This document shows positions 55,495 to 64,000 of a stretch of DNA of 64,000 nt, one piece after another (within the stretch, counting starts at the first letter, position 1; each line of letters opens with the position of its first letter). Origin of the DNA: Liolophura sinensis. Its lineage: Eukaryota > Mollusca > Polyplacophora > Chitonida > Chitonidae. Position numbers and translations under genes: made by a program. The stretch lies in the NCBI RefSeq assembly GCF_032854445.1, contig NC_088297.1, positions 16,069,127 to 16,133,126 of the forward strand, in the 5' to 3' direction. The notes below the pieces were generated by a model. The model searched no databases and had not been told where the DNA came from. It worked only from the letters and a program-made list of their open reading frames with translations.

Positions 55495-55575
55495 ATTTAT
55501 TTATTTATTTATTGGTGTTTCACGCCGTATACACTCAACAATATTTCAGTTATACGACAGCGGCAAGCGGAAACG
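55495..55575 (-). repeat. SINE-A tail fragment
   Basis: (TTTA)n, GGTGTTTCACGCCGTATACA, ATATTTCAGTTATACGACAG. Confidence 0.75.
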
Positions 55576-55716
55576 TAGATTTGTTTTTATTTAGACGTGC
55601 ACAACAACAGATTACCGTCGAAACAAGAATTCTTCTGTTCAGGCCAGATGTGTAGAATGTCACTACTATTAGTAAATGAATAAACAAACCTAGAGTAAAA
55701 AAGAGTAAAAGAGTAA

Positions 55717-55910
55717 AACCAGAGCAGTGACGACGGTGTGATACATGTAGCTGGCAAATGGTCACACGCAGCCTATAAAATACAGGCTCTTATCAATTTT
55801 CCGCAGTTAGGCTTTTATTCTAACTGTTAATGTAAATGTTCAAATAGTAACAAATTATCCGTCCACTAACACAATGGCTTAAGCAGAATTAATTTAAAAA
55901 AATAAAAAAC
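55717..55910 (+). repeat. Family C single arm, copy 3
   Basis: ACCAGAGCAGTGACGACGGT, CAAATGGTCACACGCAGCCT and GGCTTAAGCAGAATTAATTT match the right arm of copy 1 in order. Confidence 0.78.
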
Positions 55911-56727
55911 GCTTACCGCCGTCGAACCCTGGTTTATGCATGAATGCAATATATACATATACATAAACAAGAGCCATCACGCGCCCAAATCAACCAGAAC
56001 TTTTAATAAAATTACCCCATGAAGGCGACATATTTGTATCGAAGAAAATAACATTCAACTTTTCACAAGTCGTCTAAATCAATTTGAACTTTGAAGTATA
56101 CTGTGAACTTCTTTTGCTGGCATTTAGAATCAGTGAACATATATCAGAAAATATATGTTATGGATTGCATAATGTAGTTAAGAAAAGGAGACGTTTTGGT
56201 GTTGGTATACTTACACTAATGTCAGTTGAGTGTTAGGAGAAAGTTGTTGCTATGGCAGCGTTCAAAATCTGGTGGAAATTGAAGTCATAATTGATAATGA
56301 ATACTTACACTGATTGTTGAGTTAATACGTTATTTATTGCTGAGAGAAAATTTCTTCGTACGGTTATATTTTTGTTGAGTATAGATTTTTTAAAGGGAAT
56401 TGTTTTCCTCTAACGTATTAAACACAAGTACACTGCTCATGCTGCCAGGTATGTATTTAAATAAGAAAGGTTACGAGCACAAATCGTCTAGTGAGCCCAT
56501 TTCATCAAAAATGGAAATGGCAAAGTCTGGCCACAAAGGAAACAAAACGAAGTTGAGACAGAAGACTAAGTCATCGAAGCACCAGAATATGGCGCCGCAG
56601 AGGATGAGGTTTCTACATTCTTATATCTGATTTGTTCTTCGTCTATTCATGTATTATCATCGCTAAGCACAAAGTACATTCCTGAATAATTTTGAGCACT
56701 GAAATGTATCAAGAAGAATCAAGGAGG
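55911..56727. other. No recognised feature
   Basis: Frame 56400-56630 is basic and Ser/Lys-rich but has no family resemblance and no ATG at its start. Confidence 0.35.
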
Positions 56728-56949
56728 CTACGTGGCGCAAGAACCCAGGATCCTTTCACCAATGCAGTTGTTGTGAGTTTAAGTCCAGCTCATACTGGCT
56801 TCCTCTCTGGCCTTACGTGGGAAGGCCTGGCAGTAACCTTCGAATAGTCGTGGGTATCCCAGTTTTCTACATGGTTTTCTCCAACCATAATGCGGGCCGT
56901 CTTTGTATAAGTGAAACATTTTTGAGTAGGGCGTAAAGCACCAATCAAA

Positions 56950-56984
<35 letters not shown>

Positions 56985-56990
56985 ATATAA
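56728..56990 (+). repeat. SINE-A, shortened head, long tail
   Basis: Head CTACGTGGCGCAAGAACCCA has lost part of its A-box region. The core is complete and there are about ten AAAT units at the end. Confidence 0.88.
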
Positions 56991-57514
56991 GAACCAATAT
57001 TTGTTATATAGTAAATATGCAAATATAAAATTGTCGGACATTTTATAAGAAGACAACACGCATGGTAAACAAAATACCACTGAAAAATGTATAAATAAAG
57101 AGCTGATTTTACGGACCACGATATCCGTAATCCTAGTATTTCAACAACAAAGCTCAGATGTTCGAAGGCGTATTAACAGATAAGCCCGGCATTAACTCAG
57201 TCTGCACTAAAGTGCCACTAGTTTTGAATTGGGCCAAGAATGTATTATGATTTAAGCCTGGCTCAGTTTTTAATACACTTACGAACAACCGACCCCAGCT
57301 CTCTTGTATCAGCTTGAAAATGCATGGTGTAACTACGTATATACCAACACCGAAACGTTTTATTTTCTCAGCTTTAGAAGTATATATGTAGGTATCCGGA
57401 ACGGAAGTGGCCCTAAAAGCCTTATTTCAACATCTGCCGTCCTGAAAGCAGATTTCGTGTACCGGTAGCTTGACAACAGGGTAATAAAATATAAATACTG
57501 ACAGCATACAGAGA
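56991..57514. other. No recognised feature
   Basis: Nothing recognised. Confidence 0.35.
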
Positions 57515-57770
57515 ACAACCAGAACAGCAACGACAATGCGATAGCTCACAAATGGTCAGACGTAACCAGTAAAACACGGCCTCAATACAGCCAGCATTGT
57601 GGTGGGAGGAAAGAGGGCAAAGCTTACGGAAAACTCACGACTATACGCAGTTTTATTCTAACTGTGCACAAAAATGCTTGAACACTAGCAAATTAGAATG
57701 AATGAATTCAAAATGCTGTGTTATCAACATATTTAACATATATAATCACATTTTACACACTGTCTCCATT
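57515..57770 (+). repeat. Family C single arm, copy 4, with a SINE-A piece inside
   Basis: GAACAGCAACGACAATGCGA and AAATGGTCAGACGTAACCAG, then at 57591-57650 a minus-strand SINE-A core (CAGCCAGCATTGTGGTGGGA to CGACTATACGCAG), then GTTTTATTCTAACTGTGCAC. The SINE piece has neither head nor tail and replaces about 25 bp of the arm. Confidence 0.7.
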
Positions 57771-57823
57771 GTTTGCCACAAATGAATCATCAAACCTATA
57801 CACAGGTTTGCCAGCGGACCACA

Positions 57824-57928
57824 GGTGTTCACGTGACGTGTGCCCGATGTTCAGGTAATGCACATAAGGTGTTCAAGTGACGTGTACCTGATGTTCAAGT
57901 ATTGCATACCGGGTGCTCAAGTGACGTA
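57824..57928 (+). repeat. 44-bp tandem repeat, about two and a half units
   Basis: GGTGTTCAAGTGACGTGTAC then CTGATGTTCAAGTATTGCAT; units begin at 57824, 57868 and 57912. Each has a GTGACGT word resembling a CREB/ATF half site. Confidence 0.85.
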
Positions 57929-57964
57929 ATAATTTCACTTTCAATTGATTCCCTTTAAAAACTG

Positions 57965-58045
57965 ACAGCTTCACTCACCAAGATTTAAAATCGGATCTCT
58001 GTCTCTGAAGACCCGCTCTCTACCATCTAAGCTCTTGGGTAGCTC
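57965..58045 (-). repeat. tRNA-like relic
   Basis: On the minus strand GCTTAGATGGTAGAGAGCGG is a good A box and GATCCGATTTTAAATC an eroded T-arm. No acceptor stem. Confidence 0.4.
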
Positions 58046-58640
58046 TCCCTTGCCGCTGGTAGTATAATCACTAGAAAGTTGATCGCGCTATAGCTTTGTG
58101 TGGAATCCGGATAACCCTATCATCGCACTAAAAATGCAACCATTGTGTTACCGCCTTTGGTTTCTATGTCCATATGCAAGAAAATTATATTTAACTTTCA
58201 GCTTTAACACAGCAAAATGTTTACGAGGTTTTTATAAAATATCCCTTTCTTAATATCAGAGTGAAGATGACTTGCAAATGCTTATTTGCTTTAATGGTGA
58301 CCTTGTCCCTTTTTTGAGTAATATTTTCACCTTGTCTAAACCAGTAATGAAACAGTACAGAGCGTATGAGCATACAGGGGAAGACCTGCGCCTTTTTGAG
58401 GCAGCTCGTCCATCGAAAAGAGACAAAGTACTGAATCAAAAAGGAGACAACCGGTACATAGCAGTGCCACCTGTGAGAAATCTGTGCACAGCGCGCATGC
58501 GGCATTCCCTCCAATGAACAAACGGTGTGTCGAGAGACCCCGCGCTCACTTTCACACCACGGCGACAGTCTGCGTCCCATACCTGAATTCTTATCTCACG
58601 TGATTATGCAGGTAACGTGCGAAAAGCTCAATTGCCGAAG
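58046..58640. other. No confident feature
   Basis: Overlapping open frames on both strands at 58221-58580 without family resemblance. It may include the upstream promoter of the candidate small gene. Confidence 0.35.
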
Positions 58641-58725
58641 TATTTAAGAAAGCTGATACGGCGGGTGTTGAACTTCACTCGCTGTCTAGCTGTCGTCAAC
58701 TGTACACAGGCTCTCCAGAGCTCAG
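58641..58725 (+). promoter_or_regulatory. Possible core promoter and 5'UTR exon
   Basis: TATTTAAG at 58641-58648 is followed about 30-35 bp later by CTTCACTCG, an initiator-like word, and then by a non-coding stretch ending in a strong donor, CTCAG|GTAAGC (after 58725). It fits the first exon of the small-gene model at 61258-62358. No expression data. Confidence 0.3.
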
Positions 58726-59139
58726 GTAAGCTCTTCACTTTGACGTCTGCTGATTGCAGGTGATATCGGTCTTATGTAGACCCATTTTAGTAAATGTGAT
58801 AACATTTAGTAATACGCATACGTATGTCGATCGGTCTTCAGAAGTTCTCATATGTAGGCCGCAGCGTGCACTGTACGATCAAATACCTATTTATTTATTA
58901 AGTCCATTGTCATATGCTGCCTAAGCCTCTTATTTGTACGTGGGTCCAGTAGCATTAATAATAATGATGTCGAAGCATCACCGCGTAATTGTAAAAGGCT
59001 TCATGGGTGGGGTATTCCGCAATGCAACGGTATCAAGACTCACTCGATAATGAACCCGGCATGAGGATCGAAAGCTTGTGAAACATTTTACATTTACGTC
59101 GTGATGCCTCGACTTCGTTATTATTACTAATCCATTCCT
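58726..59139. other. No recognised feature
   Basis: Intron of the candidate small gene if that model is right. Confidence 0.3.
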
Positions 59140-59290
59140 CCATTCCTGTGTCATGCCATGCTCAAGAATTGCTCACCTGTATGGTGGTTGTCCGTTTCAC
59201 GGGTGGAGAATACCGGAATGTCAGTGGTAAATCACGGAGCGGAATGGACCCATGTTACTGACAAACTTTCTCACATGTGGCGTACAGATA
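59140..59290 (-). repeat. SINE-F
   Basis: TGTGTCATGCCATGCTCAAG, TTTCACGGGTGGAGAATACC, ACTGACAAACTTTCTCACAT: the most complete SINE-F core. Confidence 0.65.
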
Positions 59291-59379
59291 TGCACACCAT
59301 ACAAATGAAAAAAAAAAAACCCAGTTGTCCTTAACCAACGTAGATTAATGCGTAAACGGTTCTACTATCGTCGTTGATC

Positions 59380-59790
59380 ATTTATTGTCACCGAAGCCCC
59401 ACAATCAGCGAGGGTTGCATGAAGTATCCACAAATTTCTGGTTTTGAACCTGTACCTTGTTCTCAAGAACGTTAGCATATCCTTAATTACGCGAATCATT
59501 GTACCCGCTTATTGTGGACGGAATTGGATTGTTTTAATGTGATTGTATGTTAAATACGAGGACAAAACAGCATTTTTAAGTAATTCTTGGCCAGTGACGC
59601 CGAATAAATTGTTATTAACATCACTGCATTTTTTTACCTAATTCTGCTTAAGCCATTGTGCTATTTTTTATGCATTTACATGAACAATTATAATAAAACA
59701 CTAACTGAGGTAAACTGGCGAGGCCGTAATTCACTGGTTACGTGTCGTCGCTCTTCTGGTTTTACTCTCTATTCTGTACGTCTTTAATTA
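59380..59790 (-). repeat. Family C single arm, copy 5 (longest)
   Basis: Reading inward: a T-arm-like TTTTGAACCTGTACCTTGTT, TAATGTGATTGTATGTTAAA, TAACATCACTGCATTTTTTT, TTCTGCTTAAGCCATTGTGC, CACTGGTTACGTGTCGTCGC, TTTACTCTCTATTCTGTACG. It matches the inverse of 46870-47160 over nearly 300 bp. Confidence 0.8.
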
Positions 59791-60385
59791 TAACGCATAG
59801 GCTCACTTTAGTGACGACTTTGCTGTGTAAATTTCTTCGAAACTGACAGACTGGCAGCGAAAAAAGATTCTACACACTAAATCCCTGAAAAGGATACTTA
59901 TTTCATGTGTCTATTAACTATACTAACTCCCTTTGTCTGAAAAGAATGAACTTGCTAATGCGCTGAATTGATATATGACGTCAGTAACCTTTATATTCGA
60001 CAAGGTGTCGGTCGAACCTAATACGAGGGTTACTGACACTATATATTTCCGTATCCTCTCACTGAGTTCGCGTGTAACCAATATCATCCATTTGCAAAAC
60101 GTTCCAATTTATGAACAGTTCATATCTGACTTGGCAATCGGTGGCTTGCTGTGAACCTATGATTCGATTCGTATTTGTCTATAGATTCCTTCTGTCATCA
60201 GGCTTTTTCATTTTCTAATATTTCTGATACCTACGCAATAACCTACGCATAACTTATATATCTTCTCTATCCCCTTTATGGTTGGCTTGGACTGTTCTTA
60301 CTTCTTTCCTTTCATGCGTTAGTTTCAAATAACTTAAATGTTAAACTCCAGATGCGGGTTCAAAACCAACCTTGCACAGGGAAAT
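59791..60385. other. No recognised feature
   Basis: Nothing recognised. Confidence 0.35.
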
Positions 60386-60387
60386 TG

Positions 60388-60712
60388 TAGATGTATCCCA
60401 GTTGGTTAGCACGCTAGCGCAGCGTATTGACCCAGGAGTCTCTCACCAATGCGGTCGCTATGAGTTCAAGTCCAGCTCATGCTGTCTTCCTCTCCGGTCG
60501 TACGCGGGAAGGTCTGTCACCAACCTGCGTATGGTCGTGGATTTCCCCCGGTTTCCACCCACTATAATGCTGGCCGCCGTCGTATAAGTGAAATATTCTT
60601 GAGTACGGCGTGAAACACCAATCAAATAAATAAATAAATAAATTTTTCCAGGGCATTCCGGCTTCCTCCACCCATGATACTGGCAGCCATTGTATAAGTG
60701 AAAAAAAATCTG
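60388..60712 (+). repeat. SINE-A full copy followed by a second tail-core
   Basis: Full copy 60388-60645 (head CAGTTGGTTAGCACGCTAGC to the AAATAAATAAATAAATAAAT tail), then 60648-60705 repeats the core end (TTCCTCCACCCATGATACTG, GTATAAGTGAAAAAAAATCT). Confidence 0.9.
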
Positions 60713-61257
60713 CATTAAACAACAATGAAATGATACATAATTTTTGTAGAAATGTAGACAGAGTTTCGTGTACATATAAGTTTCATAGTCAATAATAAAA
60801 AAATACCACCCATTTATCATAGTAACCTTAGTTCTAAGCTGGACAGCCTAGCAACACAACAACATCAAAATAAAAACTTGAACAATGCAATGTAAGTGAT
60901 GTAATGGTTCTGGATTGCTTGTGTCTTTCTGACAACGGGCATATCTTTTCTACTTTTTTATTTCCCGCAACGGAGTTAGTTTTAAATTATGCGCATCTTT
61001 GATTAACATTGAAACTACTGCTAATAAAGATTATTCTTGTGTAAAATACAAATCAAAAAAATAAATGAATAAATAAAAGGACAGGTCCTTAGGGACTTAT
61101 ACCTGATTCTTGTCATCCTTCGTGAATTATGAAGAAAACAATGTGAGGATTTTTTTTTTTTTTGTAATAGCCATCTGCATTATCAACAGTAACGTATTTA
61201 TGCAAACAAAGAGTACTTATATTTGAAATCATTTTCATTTTCTTTTCTTTTTTCCAG
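60713..61257. other. No recognised feature
   Basis: AT-rich, with a T run before the candidate acceptor at 61257. Confidence 0.3.
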
Positions 61258-62208
61258 GTGTTATAAATCCAAGACGTGCTACGAGTAGCATCATTCTCGT
61301 TATCACCATGTCCATATCTGTCTGCATACTCCTGTGGACTGCCGGGCTTCTTTGTTTGGTTCTTCTCAAACGGTATGTCAATTTTACCTCCGATAAACTC
61401 AAAAGCGAATCCCTGAGGAACCAATGCACTGGCTATCGCATTAATCCGGACCCTTTTCTTTACTGTTACAGTAGGTTAAAATGAGAAAAAAAATGTCATT
61501 CTTTCGTTTAGTTAACCAGACTGATTACCTATACGTGCATAGTCGATGTTGATGAAAATGTATTTTGGTAAAGGTGTTATTTTCCATGTAATACAGATAA
61601 CTGTAAACGCAGCTATGTTTGCAAGGTTAAGCAAACACAATGGGAAGGTTTCTCTCTCCAAGGAAGGTTCATGCTTCATTCCGGACACCTTGGTTTATTT
61701 TGACCGCTGCCGTATATTGATGTATGTGACACCTATTGAATACCACACTCAACACGAAACCAAATACAATAAGTAATAGTTCTGCGGTGCTTAGTCTCTA
61801 GTCTGTGAGGTCGCAAGTTCGAATCCACTTTGCGCTGCTTCATCTCAGGTTTTAAGGGTATACATGAATGAAGGGGCGCTGAATGAATAATACTGCCACA
61901 CAGACAGGTTGTTGATACTATAAACTTCGGCACTGCTATTTTGCACCCAATTCAAATATTTCTCAATTAATTTTATCTGTTTGTGATAGAACTCCAACGT
62001 TTTCAGAGTGGTCTTACCGACCCCCTGTGGGCTAATATGTTGACAAAAATATCTTGACTGCAATTGCAGGAAAAAACATCTAAAAAGTGGTGGTCATCTT
62101 AGATCGTATCATTTGTTGTCTGGGGGAAAGTACAATTTGTCTGTAGTGCCACGCGAAAGTTACTGGACATATATTTTTGAGATTGAAGTTGACGAATATA
62201 CCACATGA
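61258..62208 (+). CDS. Candidate small signal-peptide gene, two coding exons
   Basis: Exon 61258-61372 lies between a strong acceptor (TTCTTTTTTCCAG, ending 61257) and donor CG|GTATGT. ATG 61308 has the context ATCACCATG and codes MSISVCILLWTAGLLCLVLL, then K, which looks like a signal peptide or membrane anchor. The frame is phase 2 at the donor. An exon from 62070 (after ATTGCAG) fits the phase and continues with RKKHLKSGGHLRSYHLLSGG, KYNLSVV, and SYWTYIFEIEVDEYTT to a stop at 62206-62208. AATAAA follows at 62353. The whole would be 67 residues with a KRKK basic site after the hydrophobic stretch. No family is recognised, the second acceptor has a weak pyrimidine tract, and a 46-codon open run can occur by chance. 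Confidence 0.25.
61795..61860 (+). repeat. tRNA-like T-arm
   Basis: CTGTGAGGTCGCAAGTTCGA then ATCCAC resembles the T-arm at 18506. Likely the end of an old SINE head. Confidence 0.35.
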
Positions 62209-62352
62209 CTGGTACGCTCATGAAACATGTAACGTTAGACGGTTTGCCAAGAACGTGATTAGGTTTGATGTTATTCTCCGCTTCCCTACACCTAAAACTA
62301 TAACTTTGAACTTTCTATACATGAAATATTTTTCAGCACACGGTAAAACTCG

Positions 62353-62358
62353 AATAAA
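62353..62358 (+). terminator. AATAAA poly(A) signal candidate
   Basis: AATAAA 145 nt below the stop of the candidate small gene. The hexamer is common in AT-rich DNA. Confidence 0.3.
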
Positions 62359-63224
62359 ATAATTAACACATATGTGTATATGGGTGTTGTGTAAGTCTAC
62401 ACACGGTTACTCTTAAACACTGTTAGATGAGTCATATATAGGTTAAATCTCAACTATTCAGAAAGGTATAAGTGGGAAAATCAACTGTGTGTGAAGTGGA
62501 AATTCTGATCTACGATACATCTGAGAAGACAATTATAATGTTCGATAATTAATTGTCTCACAAAATCGTATACCAGCTGTTTATATTTTTATGTTCTCAG
62601 ATTTGGTTAAATCCATTTGATCTGCTCGGTTGTGGCCTAATGTATAAAAAAATTACATAACAAATAAAAGATAGGTTTGATTTGAGAAATCTACTAAATC
62701 TGGCGTGGTGACAACGCAGATAAATTAGAAATCAGTAGTACTATATTCATTTACGGATGCGCGGTGACCTCAGATAATTTGAAGTCCTTACACAGAGATT
62801 GTAGCAGGCTGGACAGTGTTTAAGCTCGGCGCAGACGAGAGCTACATATGTGCTTAGGTTAAATTCATTCGTGACACTTGCCTTAAGCACATAACTCTAG
62901 TCTGCGGGTAACTTTTCTTTAAGTTTTTGCCTTTCCTAAGGCTATGCCAAATATCTAACGTGTTAGATAATTTCTGTCATTCGTGAACGATGGCTTGTCG
63001 TGTGCGCCGAATGAAACTATCTCCTTTCAAGTAGTCGTGAATGCGCAGGCGCGTCGTGGTCTTTACATGCTACGCTGATCTAGTACAAAACTGCTTCTTA
63101 AAAAGAAATGTACAATACATCTATTAGATGTCATCTAATTTGCTTCTTAAAACACAATCCAGCCTTTGTGTCTCCGCTCTGATGGCCAGTTCAGTGACTG
63201 TATATACCTATTTATGCATTTCCG
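62359..63224. other. No recognised feature
   Basis: Nothing recognised. Confidence 0.35.
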
Positions 63225-63305
63225 CATAATGCCGCATGTCGGCCGTCATATCCGTGAAACAAATGTGGTACGTTGTATATCCCAATCAAAAAGATAAATA
63301 AATAT
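63225..63305 (+). repeat. SINE-A tail, very old
   Basis: ATAATGCCGCATGTCGGCCG, TCATATCCGTGAAACAAATG and CAATCAAAAAGATAAATAAA follow the SINE-A order with many changes. Confidence 0.55.
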
Positions 63306-63386
63306 AATTCTGGACATTTGTGGATTGTGATACCGTGTACCAACCTTAAATGACAAATCTGCATGAAATAACAAATATTGTCATTT

Positions 63387-63628
63387 CATTTATTTATTTG
63401 ATTGGTGTTTTACGCCGTACTCAAGAATATTTCACTTATACGACGGCGGCCAGCATTATGGTGACTGGAAACCGGGCAGAGCCAGGGAGAAACCCACGAC
63501 CATCCACAGGTTGCTGGCAGACCTTCCCACCGGAGAGGAAGCCATCATAAGCTGGACTTGAACTCACAGCGACCCCATTGGTGAGAGGCTCCTGGGTCAT
63601 TACACTACGCTTGCGCCTAACTGAGCCT
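63387..63628 (-). repeat. SINE-A with target duplication
   Basis: Tail, GTTTTACGCCGTACTCAAGA, core and head, with a shortened linker after CCTTCCCACC. Flanked by TTGTCATTT at 63378-63386 and 63629-63637. Confidence 0.92.
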
Positions 63629-63637
63629 TTGTCATTT

Positions 63638-64000
63638 GAGGTAGTGGCCCAAAATCTATATTACCCAATTTGACTGACTCAATGACTGTTTGGGGTGATT
63701 TAACAATCATTAAGTCCGTCGAAAATTGGCTGGATGTACTGATTCTCATTCAGATCGTGAAATGGTGAGGCTGTTCGAATCGATCGGGTATTTCCGAATG
63801 TCTCGGTAATTATATGCCGTAGTGGTAGCCAATAAAACAGAGATGACTTAGAACACATTTCCCGGATCGAAATGCTGAAGCTCTTGCAGGTGTCTGTCTC
63901 ATTACACATTGGACCAAAATGAGGTAAATTACGCAATACCGGTACAGCAATTATATATTATAGTAACACTATATTTTGTAGTATATTTTACAACAAGTAT
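63638..64000. other. No recognised feature
   Basis: Nothing recognised up to the window end. Confidence 0.35.

Noticed and set aside
56779-57119. Minus-strand frames with IYLFIYLF repeats
   Set aside because: Translation of the SINE-A (AAAT)n tail; the same artefact occurs at most SINE copies.

Overview
The window looks like nuclear DNA from a lophotrochozoan animal, most likely a mollusc. I infer this from spliced genes with GT-AG introns, a Toll-like receptor of the protostome double-cysteine-cluster type, a mitochondrial MTERF3 gene, and very many tRNA-derived SINEs that resemble the V-SINE/RUDI-type SINEs known from molluscs. That last match is from memory and was not searched. The DNA is AT-rich, gene-poor and repeat-dense. 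Only two host genes are well supported.

Layout. About 440-8020 is a large PIF/Harbinger DNA transposon with both of its genes: a spliced HARBI1-like transposase on the plus strand and a six-exon Myb/SANT-like partner on the minus strand, tail to tail. About 8550-12010 is a decayed, 5'-truncated LINE with endonuclease, reverse transcriptase, RNase H and a C-terminal CCHC motif (I/Nimb-like). 12.3-15.7 kb holds SINEs, a small Penelope-type fragment and a Tc1-like transposon. 16611-17338 is an unrecognised decayed class A GPCR, read in several frames and interrupted by a SINE. 18-20.4 kb holds SINEs and two MITEs. 20719-23181 is the intact Toll-like receptor, coded in one exon behind a 5'UTR intron.

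26662-31946 (minus) is MTERF3, rebuilt here as four exons with consistent phases. Its introns are full of SINEs in both orientations. 33.4-45 kb is SINEs, a second copy of the TA-flanked MITE, a 73-bp tandem array and other small tandem arrays, with no confident gene. 46.4-60 kb is dominated by a dispersed repeat of unknown class (family C) that in one place forms an inverted-repeat element around an ~88-bp minisatellite. It also holds a second Tc1-like transposon with a SINE inserted in it. 58.6-62.4 kb may hold a very small gene (TATA box, 5'UTR exon, signal-peptide exon, last exon, AATAAA). This is speculative.

The two solid host genes are functionally unrelated: innate immune signalling (TLR) and mitochondrial gene expression (MTERF3). 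The main biological story is transposition. At least three SINE families end in related 3' tails, five copies carry target-site duplications of 9-14 bp, and nested insertions give a relative chronology. In the names below, SINE-A is the family ending in (AAAT)n, SINE-B the one ending in ACTCACTC, and SINE-F an older variant. These labels are local.
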